Shown piece by piece: positions 8,191 to 14,398 of a stretch of DNA of 17,210 bases. The position numbers were made by a program, and so were the translations under genes. Location: NCBI GenBank assembly GCA_021202245.1, contig JAJQDK010000093.1, positions 5,172 to 22,381 of the forward strand, in the 5' to 3' direction. Below the pieces are notes generated by a model. That model saw nothing but the letters and a program-made list of their open reading frames with translations. It had not been told where the DNA came from and made no database searches. The DNA is from Clostridiales bacterium. Lineage in GTDB: Bacteria; Bacillota; Clostridia; Oscillospirales; Acutalibacteraceae. Numbering within the stretch: position 1 is the stretch's first letter; each line of letters starts with the position of its first letter.

Positions 8191-8215
8191 AGATTTAAAA
8201 AATTTTAAATTTCTC

Positions 8216-8244
8216 TTGATTTTATTCATTTAATAAACTAAACT
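8216..8244 (+). promoter_or_regulatory. Candidate promoter of ilvA-ridA
   Basis: TTGATT (8216-8221), 17 bases, TAAACT (8239-8244), about 36 bases before the ilvA ATG. An alternative is TTCATT (8225) with TATATA (8247) and a 16-base spacer. No T-box or other long leader structure is evident. Confidence 0.4.
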
Positions 8245-8280
8245 ATTATATAGACAAAAATAGAAAGGGAAGAATTTATA

Positions 8281-9474
8281 ATGTTGACCTTGGACAAGAT
8301 TTATCATGCGTCCTATGTTCTTAAAGATGTAATCAGACCCACTCATCTCGTAAAGGCTCCGGCAATCAAGGATGACTGCGAGATTTATTTAAAGCCGGAA
8401 AATCTTCAGATTACCGGCTCCTTCAAGGTAAGGGGCTCCGGATATAAAATATCTCAGCTCACCGATGAAGAGAAAAAGCACGGTGTTATCGCTTGCTCTG
8501 CAGGCAACCATGCTCAGGGTGTGGCGCTTGCTGCTACAAAGTACGGCATAAAATCTATCATATGTTTGCCGGACGGCGCTCCCATTTCTAAGGTTGAGGC
8601 AACAAAGGGCTATGGTGCCGAAGTTTGTATGGTTCCCGGAGTTTATGACGATGCCTACAACGAGGCTATCAGACTGCGTGATGAAAAGAACTACACCTTT
8701 ATTCATCCGTTTGATGACGAAAATGTAATCGCAGGGCAGGGAACCATCGGAATTGAAATTATGAACGATATGCCCGATGTAGATGCTGTTGTCTGCGCTG
8801 TCGGCGGCGGCGGACTTATTTCGGGTGTTGCCTATGCAATTAAAAGCCTTAATCCCAATATTAAGGTATACGGTGTTCAGGCGGACGGCGCTCCGTCAAT
8901 GTATGAGTCCCTCAAGCACGGCTCGCCCGTACATCTTGACAGCGTGTCTACTATCGCCGACGGTATTCAGGTAAAAGAGCCCGGAGAGCTTACATATGAG
9001 CTTACAGAAAAATATGTTGACGATATAGTAACGGTCAGTGACGATGAAATCGCTTCGGCAATACTTGAGCTGATTGAAACTCAAAAAATGATTGCCGAGG
9101 GAGCCGGTGCAGCTCCACTTGCCGCAGTAATGTTTGACAAGCTCCCGATTAAAGGCAAAAAAGTTGTATGCGTTGTATCGGGCGGCAATATAGATGTCAC
9201 AATCCTTTCAAGGGTCATCAAGAGGGGACTGTTGATGTCCGGCAGACAGCAGACTCTCTGCATTGAATTGCAGGATAAGCCCGGCCAGCTTGTAGCCGTT
9301 TCAAATATCATTGCCGAAAGAGGCGCAAACGTAATCTCAATTCATCACGAGAGAGCAAGTGAGGGAATGGACGTTAACGGCTGTTATCTTAGAATTGTTC
9401 TTGAAACAAGAAATTACAAGCACGTTCGTGAAATTTCAACCGCTCTCACCGATGCAGGCTTTAAATTGGTATGA
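8281..9474 (+). CDS. ilvA: Threonine ammonia-lyase (threonine dehydratase), ACT-domain type
   Basis: Converts L-threonine to 2-oxobutanoate and ammonia in the cytoplasm (EC 4.3.1.19), feeding isoleucine synthesis or threonine breakdown. The 397-residue length fits the short single-ACT form. Visible motifs: PENLQITGSFKVRG, where Lys49 should bind PLP; SAGNHAQG (about 82-89), the substrate/phosphate loop; CAVGGGGLISG (about 170-180), the PLP-phosphate glycine loop; and CVVSGGNID near 300. From about residue 325 an ACT domain (QTLCIELQDKPGQLVAVSNI, ANVISIHHER) suggests amino-acid feedback. The ATG at 8281 follows AAAGGGAAG at good spacing. The ridA gene starts 70 bases after the stop and no terminator lies between them, so the two are probably co-transcribed. 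A role as the catabolic TdcB cannot be excluded, since both share this fold. Confidence 0.95.
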   Translation: MLTLDKIYHASYVLKDVIRPTHLVKAPAIKDDCEIYLKPENLQITGSFKVRGSGYKISQLTDEEKKHGVIACSAGNHAQGVALAATKYGIKSIICLPDGAPISKVEATKGYGAEVCMVPGVYDDAYNEAIRLRDEKNYTFIHPFDDENVIAGQGTIGIEIMNDMPDVDAVVCAVGGGGLISGVAYAIKSLNPNIKVYGVQADGAPSMYESLKHGSPVHLDSVSTIADGIQVKEPGELTYELTEKYVDDIVTVSDDEIASAILELIETQKMIAEGAGAAPLAAVMFDKLPIKGKKVVCVVSGGNIDVTILSRVIKRGLLMSGRQQTLCIELQDKPGQLVAVSNIIAERGANVISIHHERASEGMDVNGCYLRIVLETRNYKHVREISTALTDAGFKLV

Positions 9475-9544
9475 CGCAGGGAAAGCCCCTTATTCAAACA
9501 GAGTCGATCGGCTCAATTCACTAATATTATCGGAGGAAATTAAA

Positions 9545-9916
9545 ATGGAAACGATTTATACAAAAAATGCGCCCGACGCTATCGGACCTTATTCTCAGGC
9601 AGTTGTTGTAAACGGGCTTGTTTTTACTTCGGGTCAGATTGCAATCAATCCCGCAAGCGGTAATGTCGAGGCTGATACTATTGAAGCACAGACCGAGCAG
9701 GTTTGCACAAATCTTAAAAATGTGCTGGAAGCTTCGGGAAGCTCGCTTGAAAAAGCAGTCAAAACCGTATGCTTCTTAAAAGATATGGGTGATTTTGCGG
9801 CATTTAACGCTGTGTACGGCAAATATTTTACAGAAAAGCCGGCACGCTCCTGTGTTGCCGTAAAACAGCTCCCCAAGGACGTTTTGGTAGAAGTAGAGGT
9901 TATAGCGGAAATCTAA
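9545..9916 (+). CDS. ridA: RidA family 2-iminobutanoate/2-iminopropanoate deaminase
   Basis: A cytoplasmic enzyme that hydrolyses the reactive enamine/imine intermediates released by PLP enzymes such as threonine dehydratase. The protein is 123 residues, the usual size for this trimeric family. Typical motifs are present: AIGPYSQAV near the start, VFTSGQIAI, the EQTEQVCTNLKNVLEASG-like helix, VKTVCFLKDMGDFAAFN, PARSCVAVKQLPKDVLVEVE. The Arg in PARSCV matches the substrate-carboxylate-binding Arg of active RidA proteins. I choose ATG 9545, preceded by CGGAGGAAAT; an upstream GTG in the same frame (9359) would run through the end of ilvA and is not real. It follows ilvA, whose product makes its substrate, and a strong terminator follows it. 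Confidence 0.95.
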   Translation: METIYTKNAPDAIGPYSQAVVVNGLVFTSGQIAINPASGNVEADTIEAQTEQVCTNLKNVLEASGSSLEKAVKTVCFLKDMGDFAAFNAVYGKYFTEKPARSCVAVKQLPKDVLVEVEVIAEI

Positions 9917-9933
9917 AATTATTCAACAGGCTT

Positions 9934-9968
9934 AAGCAGTCGGACTGATAAATTCCGGCTGCTTTTTT
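9934..9968 (+). terminator. Rho-independent terminator of ilvA-ridA
   Basis: Stem AAGCAGTCGGA (9934-9944) pairs with TCCGGCTGCTT (9954-9964), 11 bp with one G-T pair, ending in a T run to 9968. It begins 18 bases after the ridA stop. Confidence 0.92.
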
Positions 9969-10014
9969 ATATGGTTACAAATCTGTAAATAATTGTAGCT
10001 TTTAGCTGATAATT

Positions 10015-10096
10015 CGACTTTCAACATAACTAACATTTTTCCACAACAGAAATTACGACTTTTAACAAACTTAACATCTTTCCACAGAAGAAATAA
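10015..10096. repeat. Two 41-bp tandem direct repeats with TTTCCACA motifs
   Basis: Units 10015-10055 and 10056-10096 match at 33 of 41 positions by hand alignment, both starting CGACTTT and ending GAAAT-A. Each carries TTTCCACA; the first (TTTTCCACA, 10037-10045) fits the relaxed DnaA-box form TTWTNCACA, while the second has C in the first position. They lie in a very AT-rich gap of 400 bases upstream of the XRE gene. Confidence 0.7.
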
Positions 10097-10100
10097 ATTG

Positions 10101-10115
10101 TGTAAATAGTTTACA
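10101..10115. promoter_or_regulatory. Palindrome TGTAAA-TAG-TTTACA, candidate operator
   Basis: A perfect 6-bp inverted repeat around three bases. A related site, TTACA-AATC-TGTAA, is at 9975-9988 and another TTTACA is at 10213. All lie upstream of the XRE-type gene, so autoregulation is plausible, though the palindrome is about 110 bases before the -35 box. Confidence 0.4.
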
Positions 10116-10226
10116 AAAAATAATTTTTAATATTTCAATAATACTACAAAATAGACTATTTATTATTGCTTTGTTACTAATTCGTCTAAAAAATTTCATT
10201 TTTTTAAATTTATTTACAAAAAAGAC

Positions 10227-10255
10227 TTGTTTTTTTTCTTTCAAAGTATTATAAT
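10227..10255 (+). promoter_or_regulatory. Promoter of XRE regulator gene
   Basis: TTGTTT (10227-10232), a 17-base spacer and a perfect TATAAT (10250-10255). Transcription would start near 10262, giving a leader of roughly 55 bases before the ATG at 10318. Confidence 0.75.
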
Positions 10256-10317
10256 AACATCACAATGTTTTAAAAGAATTTTATAAAAGAATTAAAATGG
10301 TTTGGAGAGAATGAAAA

Positions 10318-10575
10318 ATGAGACTTCGTAAGCAGGAGCTTGGGGATAGAAATTTAGTAGGTAATCGTGTTGAGCTTGTCAGAAAGCAAAAGGGTATGAA
10401 GCAAAAAGAGCTTTTGGCTCAGCTGCAGGTAAACGGTGTTGATATGAACGCTTCCGGTTTGTCAAAGCTTGAAGGTCAAATCAGATATGTAACCGACGTT
10501 GAGCTTGTAGCTCTCGCCGATATTCTTGAGGTTTCGGTTGATTATCTCCTCGGCAGAGAGGATAGGGTCAGATAA
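10318..10575 (+). CDS. XRE-family helix-turn-helix DNA-binding protein
   Basis: An 85-residue cytoplasmic protein made of one Cro/C1-type helix-turn-helix domain: VGNRVELVRKQKGMKQKEL (first helices), a longer turn VNGVDMNASGLSKLEGQIR containing the recognition helix, and VELVALADILEVSVDYLLG, the usual closing helix. The longer turn is common in clostridial members. There is no effector or dimerisation domain, so it is likely a small repressor. GGAGAG at 10304-10309 is eight bases before ATG 10318; an ATG at 10311 is out of frame and too close. It is single-gene, with its own promoter and probable terminator; the palindromes and 41-bp repeats upstream are candidate targets. Target genes are unknown. 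Confidence 0.88.
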   Translation: MRLRKQELGDRNLVGNRVELVRKQKGMKQKELLAQLQVNGVDMNASGLSKLEGQIRYVTDVELVALADILEVSVDYLLGREDRVR

Positions 10576-10647
10576 TACTTCATTGCAGGGGGACGGCTTA
10601 TCATTTTCGGATTTTCTATTCACCTTGCTTTTATGAGCTTTTAAATT

Positions 10648-10701
10648 CTGCTGTTACACGGCGTTTCATCCTTGACTTTGCCGTGCGGCAGCTTTTATTT
10701 T
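10648..10701 (+). terminator. Probable terminator of XRE gene
   Basis: CTGCTG (10648-10653), three-base bulge, CACGGC (10657-10662) pair with GCCGTG (10680-10685) and CGGCAG (10686-10691), followed by CTTTTATTTT. The loop of 17 bases is long, so strength is uncertain. Confidence 0.5.
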
Positions 10702-10709
10702 GCCTTGCT

Positions 10710-10907
10710 TTATCCGTAGTAATCGCTTATTTCAACTGCGTGATTTTGCTTTTCGGCTAAGTCGGCGTGAATATGCAGATCCTCGGCGGAATGTATATAA
10801 TCATTATTCTTATGCAAATCCAGCTGTATGTTTACCGGAAGTGAGAGAAAATATTTTCTTGTGCTTTTGCTGCTGTTTATTAAATCCCGCAGGCTCTTAT
10901 ATTTCAT
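10710..10907 (-). CDS. Small conserved-looking hypothetical protein
   Basis: A 65-residue minus-strand protein starting MKYKSLRDLINSSKSTRKYF and continuing with LSLPVNIQLDLHKNNDYIH, ADLAEKQNHAVEISDYYG. The ATG at 10907 has GAGGTG six bases before it, a strong site; a GTG at 10916 lies within that site and is less likely. Composition is hydrophilic with no signal peptide or membrane segment, so it is cytoplasmic. The pattern of an LP-x2-IQ segment, N-x-YIH and a charged helix looks like a real folded protein and resembles, from memory, short proteins of unknown function in related clostridia. It is divergent from the DUF4250 gene and convergent with the XRE gene. Function unknown. Confidence 0.6.
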   Translation of the reverse strand: MKYKSLRDLINSSKSTRKYFLSLPVNIQLDLHKNNDYIHSAEDLHIHADLAEKQNHAVEISDYYG

Positions 10908-10951
10908 AGCCTTCACCTCAATTTTACTCTTTGCAATAGTGTTGCCGATAT

Positions 10952-11018
10952 ACCGATAATAATTCCCCTTAACCGTAATTTTTCAAATAAGGGGCTTGCC
11001 CTAAGCTATATTATCGGT
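10952..11018. other. Nested inverted-repeat element between divergent genes
   Basis: The outer arms ACCGATAATA (10952-10961) and TATTATCGGT (11009-11018) are perfect 10-bp complements. Inside them CCCCTTA (10965-10971) pairs with TAAGGGG (10988-10994). A following GCCCTAAGC could compete for the same GGGG. It may be a structured leader, an operator or a short mobile-element remnant. Confidence 0.5.
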
Positions 11019-11090
11019 TGACCTATACTGCTATACTATGATTCAGAGTGTATTCAAGTGAAGATTTATTTTACTTTAAGGAGAATTTTT

Positions 11091-11267
11091 ATGTCATTGC
11101 CTGACGACCCTTATATTTTACTGTCATATATAAATACTCAGCTCAGAGATTTTTATCCCTCGTTGGAAGAATTGGAAAAATCTCTTGATATTGATACTGA
11201 AGCTATCAAAATGAAGCTTGAGTCTGTTGATTACAAATATGACCCCGAAACCAATCGCTTTGTTTGA
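11091..11267 (+). CDS. DUF4250 domain protein
   Basis: A 58-residue cytoplasmic protein. I choose ATG 11091, with AAGGAGA (11078-11084) seven bases before it; an upstream start in the same frame at 11058 lacks a site. The sequence MSLPDDPYILLSYINTQLRD, then FYPSLEELEKSLDIDTEAIK and a YKYDPETNRFV end, matches the DUF4250 family pattern (LP-x-DPY-x-LLS-x-N-x-LRD-x-Y-x-SL-x-EL). The family is short, single-domain and common in Firmicutes and Fusobacteria, with no known function; the helical layout hints at a small DNA- or protein-binding module, which is inference. It is a single gene, followed by a bidirectional terminator, and preceded by an unusual inverted-repeat element. Confidence 0.8.
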   Translation: MSLPDDPYILLSYINTQLRDFYPSLEELEKSLDIDTEAIKMKLESVDYKYDPETNRFV

Positions 11268-11289
11268 TTGTTAGCTTTAACCTAAGCCG

Positions 11290-11326
11290 AAAAAGTCCGC
11301 CGCCCATAGAGGCAACGGACTTTTTT
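11290..11326. terminator. Bidirectional rho-independent terminator
   Basis: AAAAAGTCCG (11290-11299) and CGGACTTTTTT (11316-11326) form a stem flanked by A and T runs, with an inner GCC/GGC pairing. It can end DUF4250 transcripts on + and MocR transcripts on -. Confidence 0.88.
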
Positions 11327-11404
11327 CAAAGTTTAGGCAGGGAAATAATACTCTCAAACTCCTGAGTAGCATTCGCTTCTGCGGCGGCTGCAATCATCGT
11401 CGAC
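11321..11404. repeat. Interspersed intergenic repeat, copy B
   Basis: Second copy of the element at 8105-8190, same orientation, sharing GCATTCGC and the 19-base block CTGCGGCGGCTGCAATCAT exactly. The middle is about four bases shorter and diverged. Here it overlaps a short minus-strand reading frame with a good ribosome binding site. Confidence 0.6.
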
Positions 11405-11409
11405 GACAT
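11326..11409 (-). CDS. Possible 27-residue peptide downstream of MocR gene
   Basis: On the minus strand, ATG 11409 begins 16 bases after the MocR stop and is preceded by CCGGAGAT at eight-base spacing. The peptide starts MSSTMIAAAAEANAT and ends IISLPKL, with the stop inside the bidirectional terminator. Its reading frame is the one shared with repeat copy A (MIAAAAGANA...). Ala-rich, no signal peptide. It may be a real small peptide, a relic of a longer gene or a chance frame in a repeat. Confidence 0.35.
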   Translation of the reverse strand: MSSTMIAAAAEANATQEFESIISLPKL

Positions 11410-11424
11410 TAACTTATCTCCGGT

Positions 11425-12786
11425 TTAATAAATAATTTTGCTCAGAATTTGTATTCCTCTCGGTATTTTATTTTCCGGTATTCCCGAAAAGCTCAGACCG
11501 AAAACATTGCTTTCGTTTTTATAGGGCATTATGCACACGGAATTTTCCGAAAGCTCCTTTTCAATTTCTTCTCTGTTTATTTCCTTGTTTACCTTCAGTG
11601 TGATATAAAGAGATGTTTCGTTAAAGGTCACTTTTGCGCTGTCTTTAAAATATTCTTTGACGCTGTTAAGCATAATTTTACTCTTCTCAAGATAAATTCT
11701 TCTGGCTTTCCGCAAATGTACGTCTATTTTTCCGTTATCTATATATCTTGCAAGCGCTGTCTGCTCGGTTTTTGAAGCAGTTTGATTGATAATAGGCTTG
11801 ATTTTGTTGTATTCTTCAAGCAGCATGTCGGGTAATACCATATAGCTTATTCTAACGGAGGGGAGAAGCACCTTTGAAAATGAGCCGAGATACACGGTGT
11901 TTTCTCTGTCATAATTTTGAACGCAAGGCATCGGATGAGTGCTGTATCTGAGCTCTCCGTTGTAATCATCCTCAATGATTAACGAGCTGTTATCTTTTGC
12001 CCATTGAATAAGCTCCAGCCTTCTGGTAACAGGCATATTTGCTCCGCTTTTATTTGTAAAATTAGGATTTATCAAAACAATATTGGGTTTTATGGCGTTA
12101 AGCGATTCAATCCTTACTCCGAAATCATCACTGTCAAAATAGCAGACCTCGTAACCGTAGCTTTTAAATATTATTTCCGATTGCACATAGCTTGAGTGCC
12201 CTACAGCTACCCTTTTTCCTTTTCCGGAAATCATACACAATATATTAAGCAGCGGCTGAGTTCCTGCGCCTACCACTATATTTTTTTCATTTGTATTCAC
12301 GCTTCGTATGCCCAGGCTGTATTTTTGCAGTGCTTTTCTCAAAACCTCCTCGCCCTGAGCCTCTCCGTAGGATGTGAGAAGATAGCTTTGATTAAGCACC
12401 TCTTTAACATACTTTTTCCATTCGTTTATGTTAATGACCCTTTCATCAATGCTTTTTCCGCTGAAATCAAATTCAAAATATCTTTTAACGCTTGTCGGCG
12501 TGTTGGATTGCAGATCCACTGCTTTCGGTTTGTTTTCAAAATGTGCTTCAACATAATATCCGCTTTGCGGCTTGTTTTTTATATATCCCTCAACGCAAAG
12601 CTGTTCATATGCTCCTGTAACCGTAGTTTTCGATACGCTGAGATCATCGCTGAGCCGTCTTATCGACGGCAGCTTGGAGCCCTTTTTTAAGCTGCCGTTT
12701 TCAATGGAATTTCTAATTGAAAAATAAATTTGCCGGTACAGAGGGATTTTTTCGTCTTTATTTATAATAATAAAGTCATAGAGCAT
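11425..12786 (-). CDS. MocR-type transcriptional regulator (GntR wHTH plus aminotransferase domain)
   Basis: A 453-residue PLP-dependent regulator. Residues about 14-75 form a GntR winged helix (IPLYRQIYFSIRNSIENGSL, KLPSIRRLSDDLSVSKTTV, GYIKNKPQSGYYV). The rest is a class I aminotransferase-like fold: SYGEAQGEEVLRKAL, VVGAGTQPLLNIL, IIEDDYNGELRYS and YLGSFSKVLLPSVRISY, in which the SFSK lysine should bind PLP. The usual TPSHQ-P-G stretch is here NPNFTNKSGANMP. Such proteins sense PLP or an amine and act mostly as activators (PdxR) or repressors of nearby genes. No pdxS/pdxT genes are in the window, so PdxR is not claimed; the divergent murD operon is the nearest candidate target. AAGGTGAT precedes the ATG, and its promoter overlaps an inverted repeat. 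Confidence 0.93.
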   Translation of the reverse strand: MLYDFIIINKDEKIPLYRQIYFSIRNSIENGSLKKGSKLPSIRRLSDDLSVSKTTVTGAYEQLCVEGYIKNKPQSGYYVEAHFENKPKAVDLQSNTPTSVKRYFEFDFSGKSIDERVININEWKKYVKEVLNQSYLLTSYGEAQGEEVLRKALQKYSLGIRSVNTNEKNIVVGAGTQPLLNILCMISGKGKRVAVGHSSYVQSEIIFKSYGYEVCYFDSDDFGVRIESLNAIKPNIVLINPNFTNKSGANMPVTRRLELIQWAKDNSSLIIEDDYNGELRYSTHPMPCVQNYDRENTVYLGSFSKVLLPSVRISYMVLPDMLLEEYNKIKPIINQTASKTEQTALARYIDNGKIDVHLRKARRIYLEKSKIMLNSVKEYFKDSAKVTFNETSLYITLKVNKEINREEIEKELSENSVCIMPYKNESNVFGLSFSGIPENKIPRGIQILSKIIY

Positions 12787-12818
12787 TTTATCACCTTTAG
12801 GATTTATTGAATTTTTGC

Positions 12819-12878
12819 ATATGATATATATTCTGATTTACATTGTACCATTTGAAATTTATTATTGCAATATCATAT
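12819..12878. promoter_or_regulatory. Inverted repeat flanking MocR promoter, candidate operator
   Basis: ATATGATAT (12819-12827) and ATATCATAT (12870-12878) are perfect inverted 9-mers on either side of the MocR promoter, 51 bases apart (about five helical turns). Their AT content makes chance occurrence possible. Confidence 0.35.
12842..12870 (-). promoter_or_regulatory. Promoter of MocR gene
   Basis: On the minus strand TTGCAA (12870-12865), 17 bases, TACAAT (12847-12842). The start would be near 12835, with a leader of about 50 bases before the ATG. Confidence 0.65.
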
Positions 12879-12885
12879 CCGACAG

Positions 12886-12914
12886 TTGAAATTTTTGTAA
12901 TTAGTCGGTATAAT
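12886..12914 (+). promoter_or_regulatory. Promoter of murD operon
   Basis: TTGAAA (12886-12891), 17-base spacer, perfect TATAAT (12909-12914). Transcription would start near 12921, giving a leader of about 83 bases. The -35 boxes of this and the MocR promoter are 15 bases apart, back to back. Confidence 0.75.
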
Positions 12915-13003
12915 TATATGGTATGGCACAAAATATACTTTCGGGTAAGCTCAAAAGACCGTAATAAATATTACAGAATAACTTTAAACAAAGGGGAATT
13001 TAA

Positions 13004-14395
13004 ATGAGCGTGGCTATAAAACAATTTTTTGATGACATTAAAGGCAAAAGGGTGGCGTTTATCGGAATCGGTACAAGCAATCTTCCTCTCATTAAGCTGT
13101 TTTCCGACAAGGGCGCAAGCGTAGCAGCCTGTGACAGAAAAAGCTATGAGGACTTAGGCGAAAACGGGCTCAAGGCTAAGGAGTACGGCGCGGAGCTTGT
13201 TCTCGGCGAAAGCTATTTGTCGGACATCAATGCCGATATAGTTTTTCGTAGTCCTGGTACGCCGTTTTATAAGGATGAGCTTGTGAGCTTGCGCAAGGGC
13301 GGCGCAGTGGTTACATCCGAAATGGAAGTTTTTTTTGATTTGTGCCCCTGTAAAATAATCGCAGTAACAGGCTCCGACGGAAAAACTACCACCACTACCG
13401 TTATTTCTGAGTTTTTAAAGGCGAGCGGAAAGAATGTTCATCTCGGCGGAAATATCGGAAAGCCCCTGCTGCCGGAGATAGAGGCAATTAACGCCGAAGA
13501 TTATGCGGTTGTTGAGCTTTCAAGCTTTCAACTTATTTCTATGAGGAAAAGTCCCGACATTGCTGTCGTAACCAATCTTGCTCCCAATCATCTTGACATA
13601 CATAAGGATATGCAGGAGTATATTGATTCCAAAAAGAATATTGTTCTTCATCAGAATGCTTTTTCAAAATCGGTTCTTAATCTTGACAATGAAATTACCG
13701 ACGGCTTCACCGACAGCGTAAGAGGCAGGCTTGCGAAATTCAGCACAAAACAGAGAGTTTATAACGGCGCTTATCTTGACGGAACTGCAATTTGCTATTC
13801 AGACTACGGCAAAATTACAAAAATAATGGATATTAAGGATATTAAAATCCCCGGTATGCATAACGTAGAAAACTATCTCGCCGCAATTTCCGCAGTGTGG
13901 GGAATAGTTGACGTTGAAACTATGGCAGCGGTTGTAAAAACATTCGGCGGAGTTGAGCACAGAGCAGAATTTGTACGTGAATTTAACGGTGTTAGGTATT
14001 ATAACGACTCAATCGCATCAAGTCCTACACGAACGGCACTGGGCACGCTTTCTCTCTATGATGAAAAAATAATAATAATAGCCGGCGGTTATGATAAGCA
14101 TATTCCGTATGAACCGCTCGGACCGGTTATCAATGATAAGGTTAAGCTTCTTATATTGCTCGGAGATACGGCGCTCAAGATTGAAGCGGCGGTAAAGAAC
14201 GCCGATAATTACGACGAAAATACTATTGAAATAGTTAATGTAAGCAATATGGAGGAAGCCGTTGCCGAAGCTGCCCAAAGAGCGGAAAGCGGAGATATAG
14301 TGTCGCTCTCGCCTGCAAGCGCAAGCTTCGGACTCTACAAAAACTTTGAGGAAAGAGGTAACCACTTTAAGTCGTTAGTCAAGGCTTTAAAGTAA
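13004..14395 (+). CDS. murD: UDP-N-acetylmuramoyl-L-alanine--D-glutamate ligase
   Basis: Cytoplasmic peptidoglycan enzyme (EC 6.3.2.9) that adds D-glutamate to UDP-MurNAc-L-alanine using ATP. The 463 residues fit MurD. Domain 1 is a Rossmann-like UDP-binding region (KRVAFIGIGTSN, SPGTP near residue 84). Domain 2 holds the ATP loop TGSDGKTTT (122-130), VVELSSFQL and TNLAPNHLDIH. Domain 3 has YYNDSIASSPTRT, IIAGGYDKHIPYEPL and the C-terminal SPASASFGLYKNFEERGNHF. GYDK and FEERG point to MurD rather than MurC/E/F. The ATG at 13004 follows AAAGGGG. It is not beside other division/cell-wall genes but heads a run with two M42 peptidases and an acetyltransferase, three bases from the next gene. Confidence 0.95.
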   Translation: MSVAIKQFFDDIKGKRVAFIGIGTSNLPLIKLFSDKGASVAACDRKSYEDLGENGLKAKEYGAELVLGESYLSDINADIVFRSPGTPFYKDELVSLRKGGAVVTSEMEVFFDLCPCKIIAVTGSDGKTTTTTVISEFLKASGKNVHLGGNIGKPLLPEIEAINAEDYAVVELSSFQLISMRKSPDIAVVTNLAPNHLDIHKDMQEYIDSKKNIVLHQNAFSKSVLNLDNEITDGFTDSVRGRLAKFSTKQRVYNGAYLDGTAICYSDYGKITKIMDIKDIKIPGMHNVENYLAAISAVWGIVDVETMAAVVKTFGGVEHRAEFVREFNGVRYYNDSIASSPTRTALGTLSLYDEKIIIIAGGYDKHIPYEPLGPVINDKVKLLILLGDTALKIEAAVKNADNYDENTIEIVNVSNMEEAVAEAAQRAESGDIVSLSPASASFGLYKNFEERGNHFKSLVKALK

Positions 14396-14398
14396 AGA

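Noticed and set aside
7991..8233. 80-codon + strand ORF
   Set aside because: It overlaps the tRNA promoter -35 box and the intergenic repeat, and has no ribosome binding site.
10576..10647. Gene-free stretch after the XRE gene
   Set aside because: No start with a ribosome binding site and no conserved-looking reading frame; only the terminator at 10648-10701 follows.
12004..12690. + strand ORFs of 63 and 164 codons
   Set aside because: They are antisense to the clearly real MocR gene and show no motif or start site.
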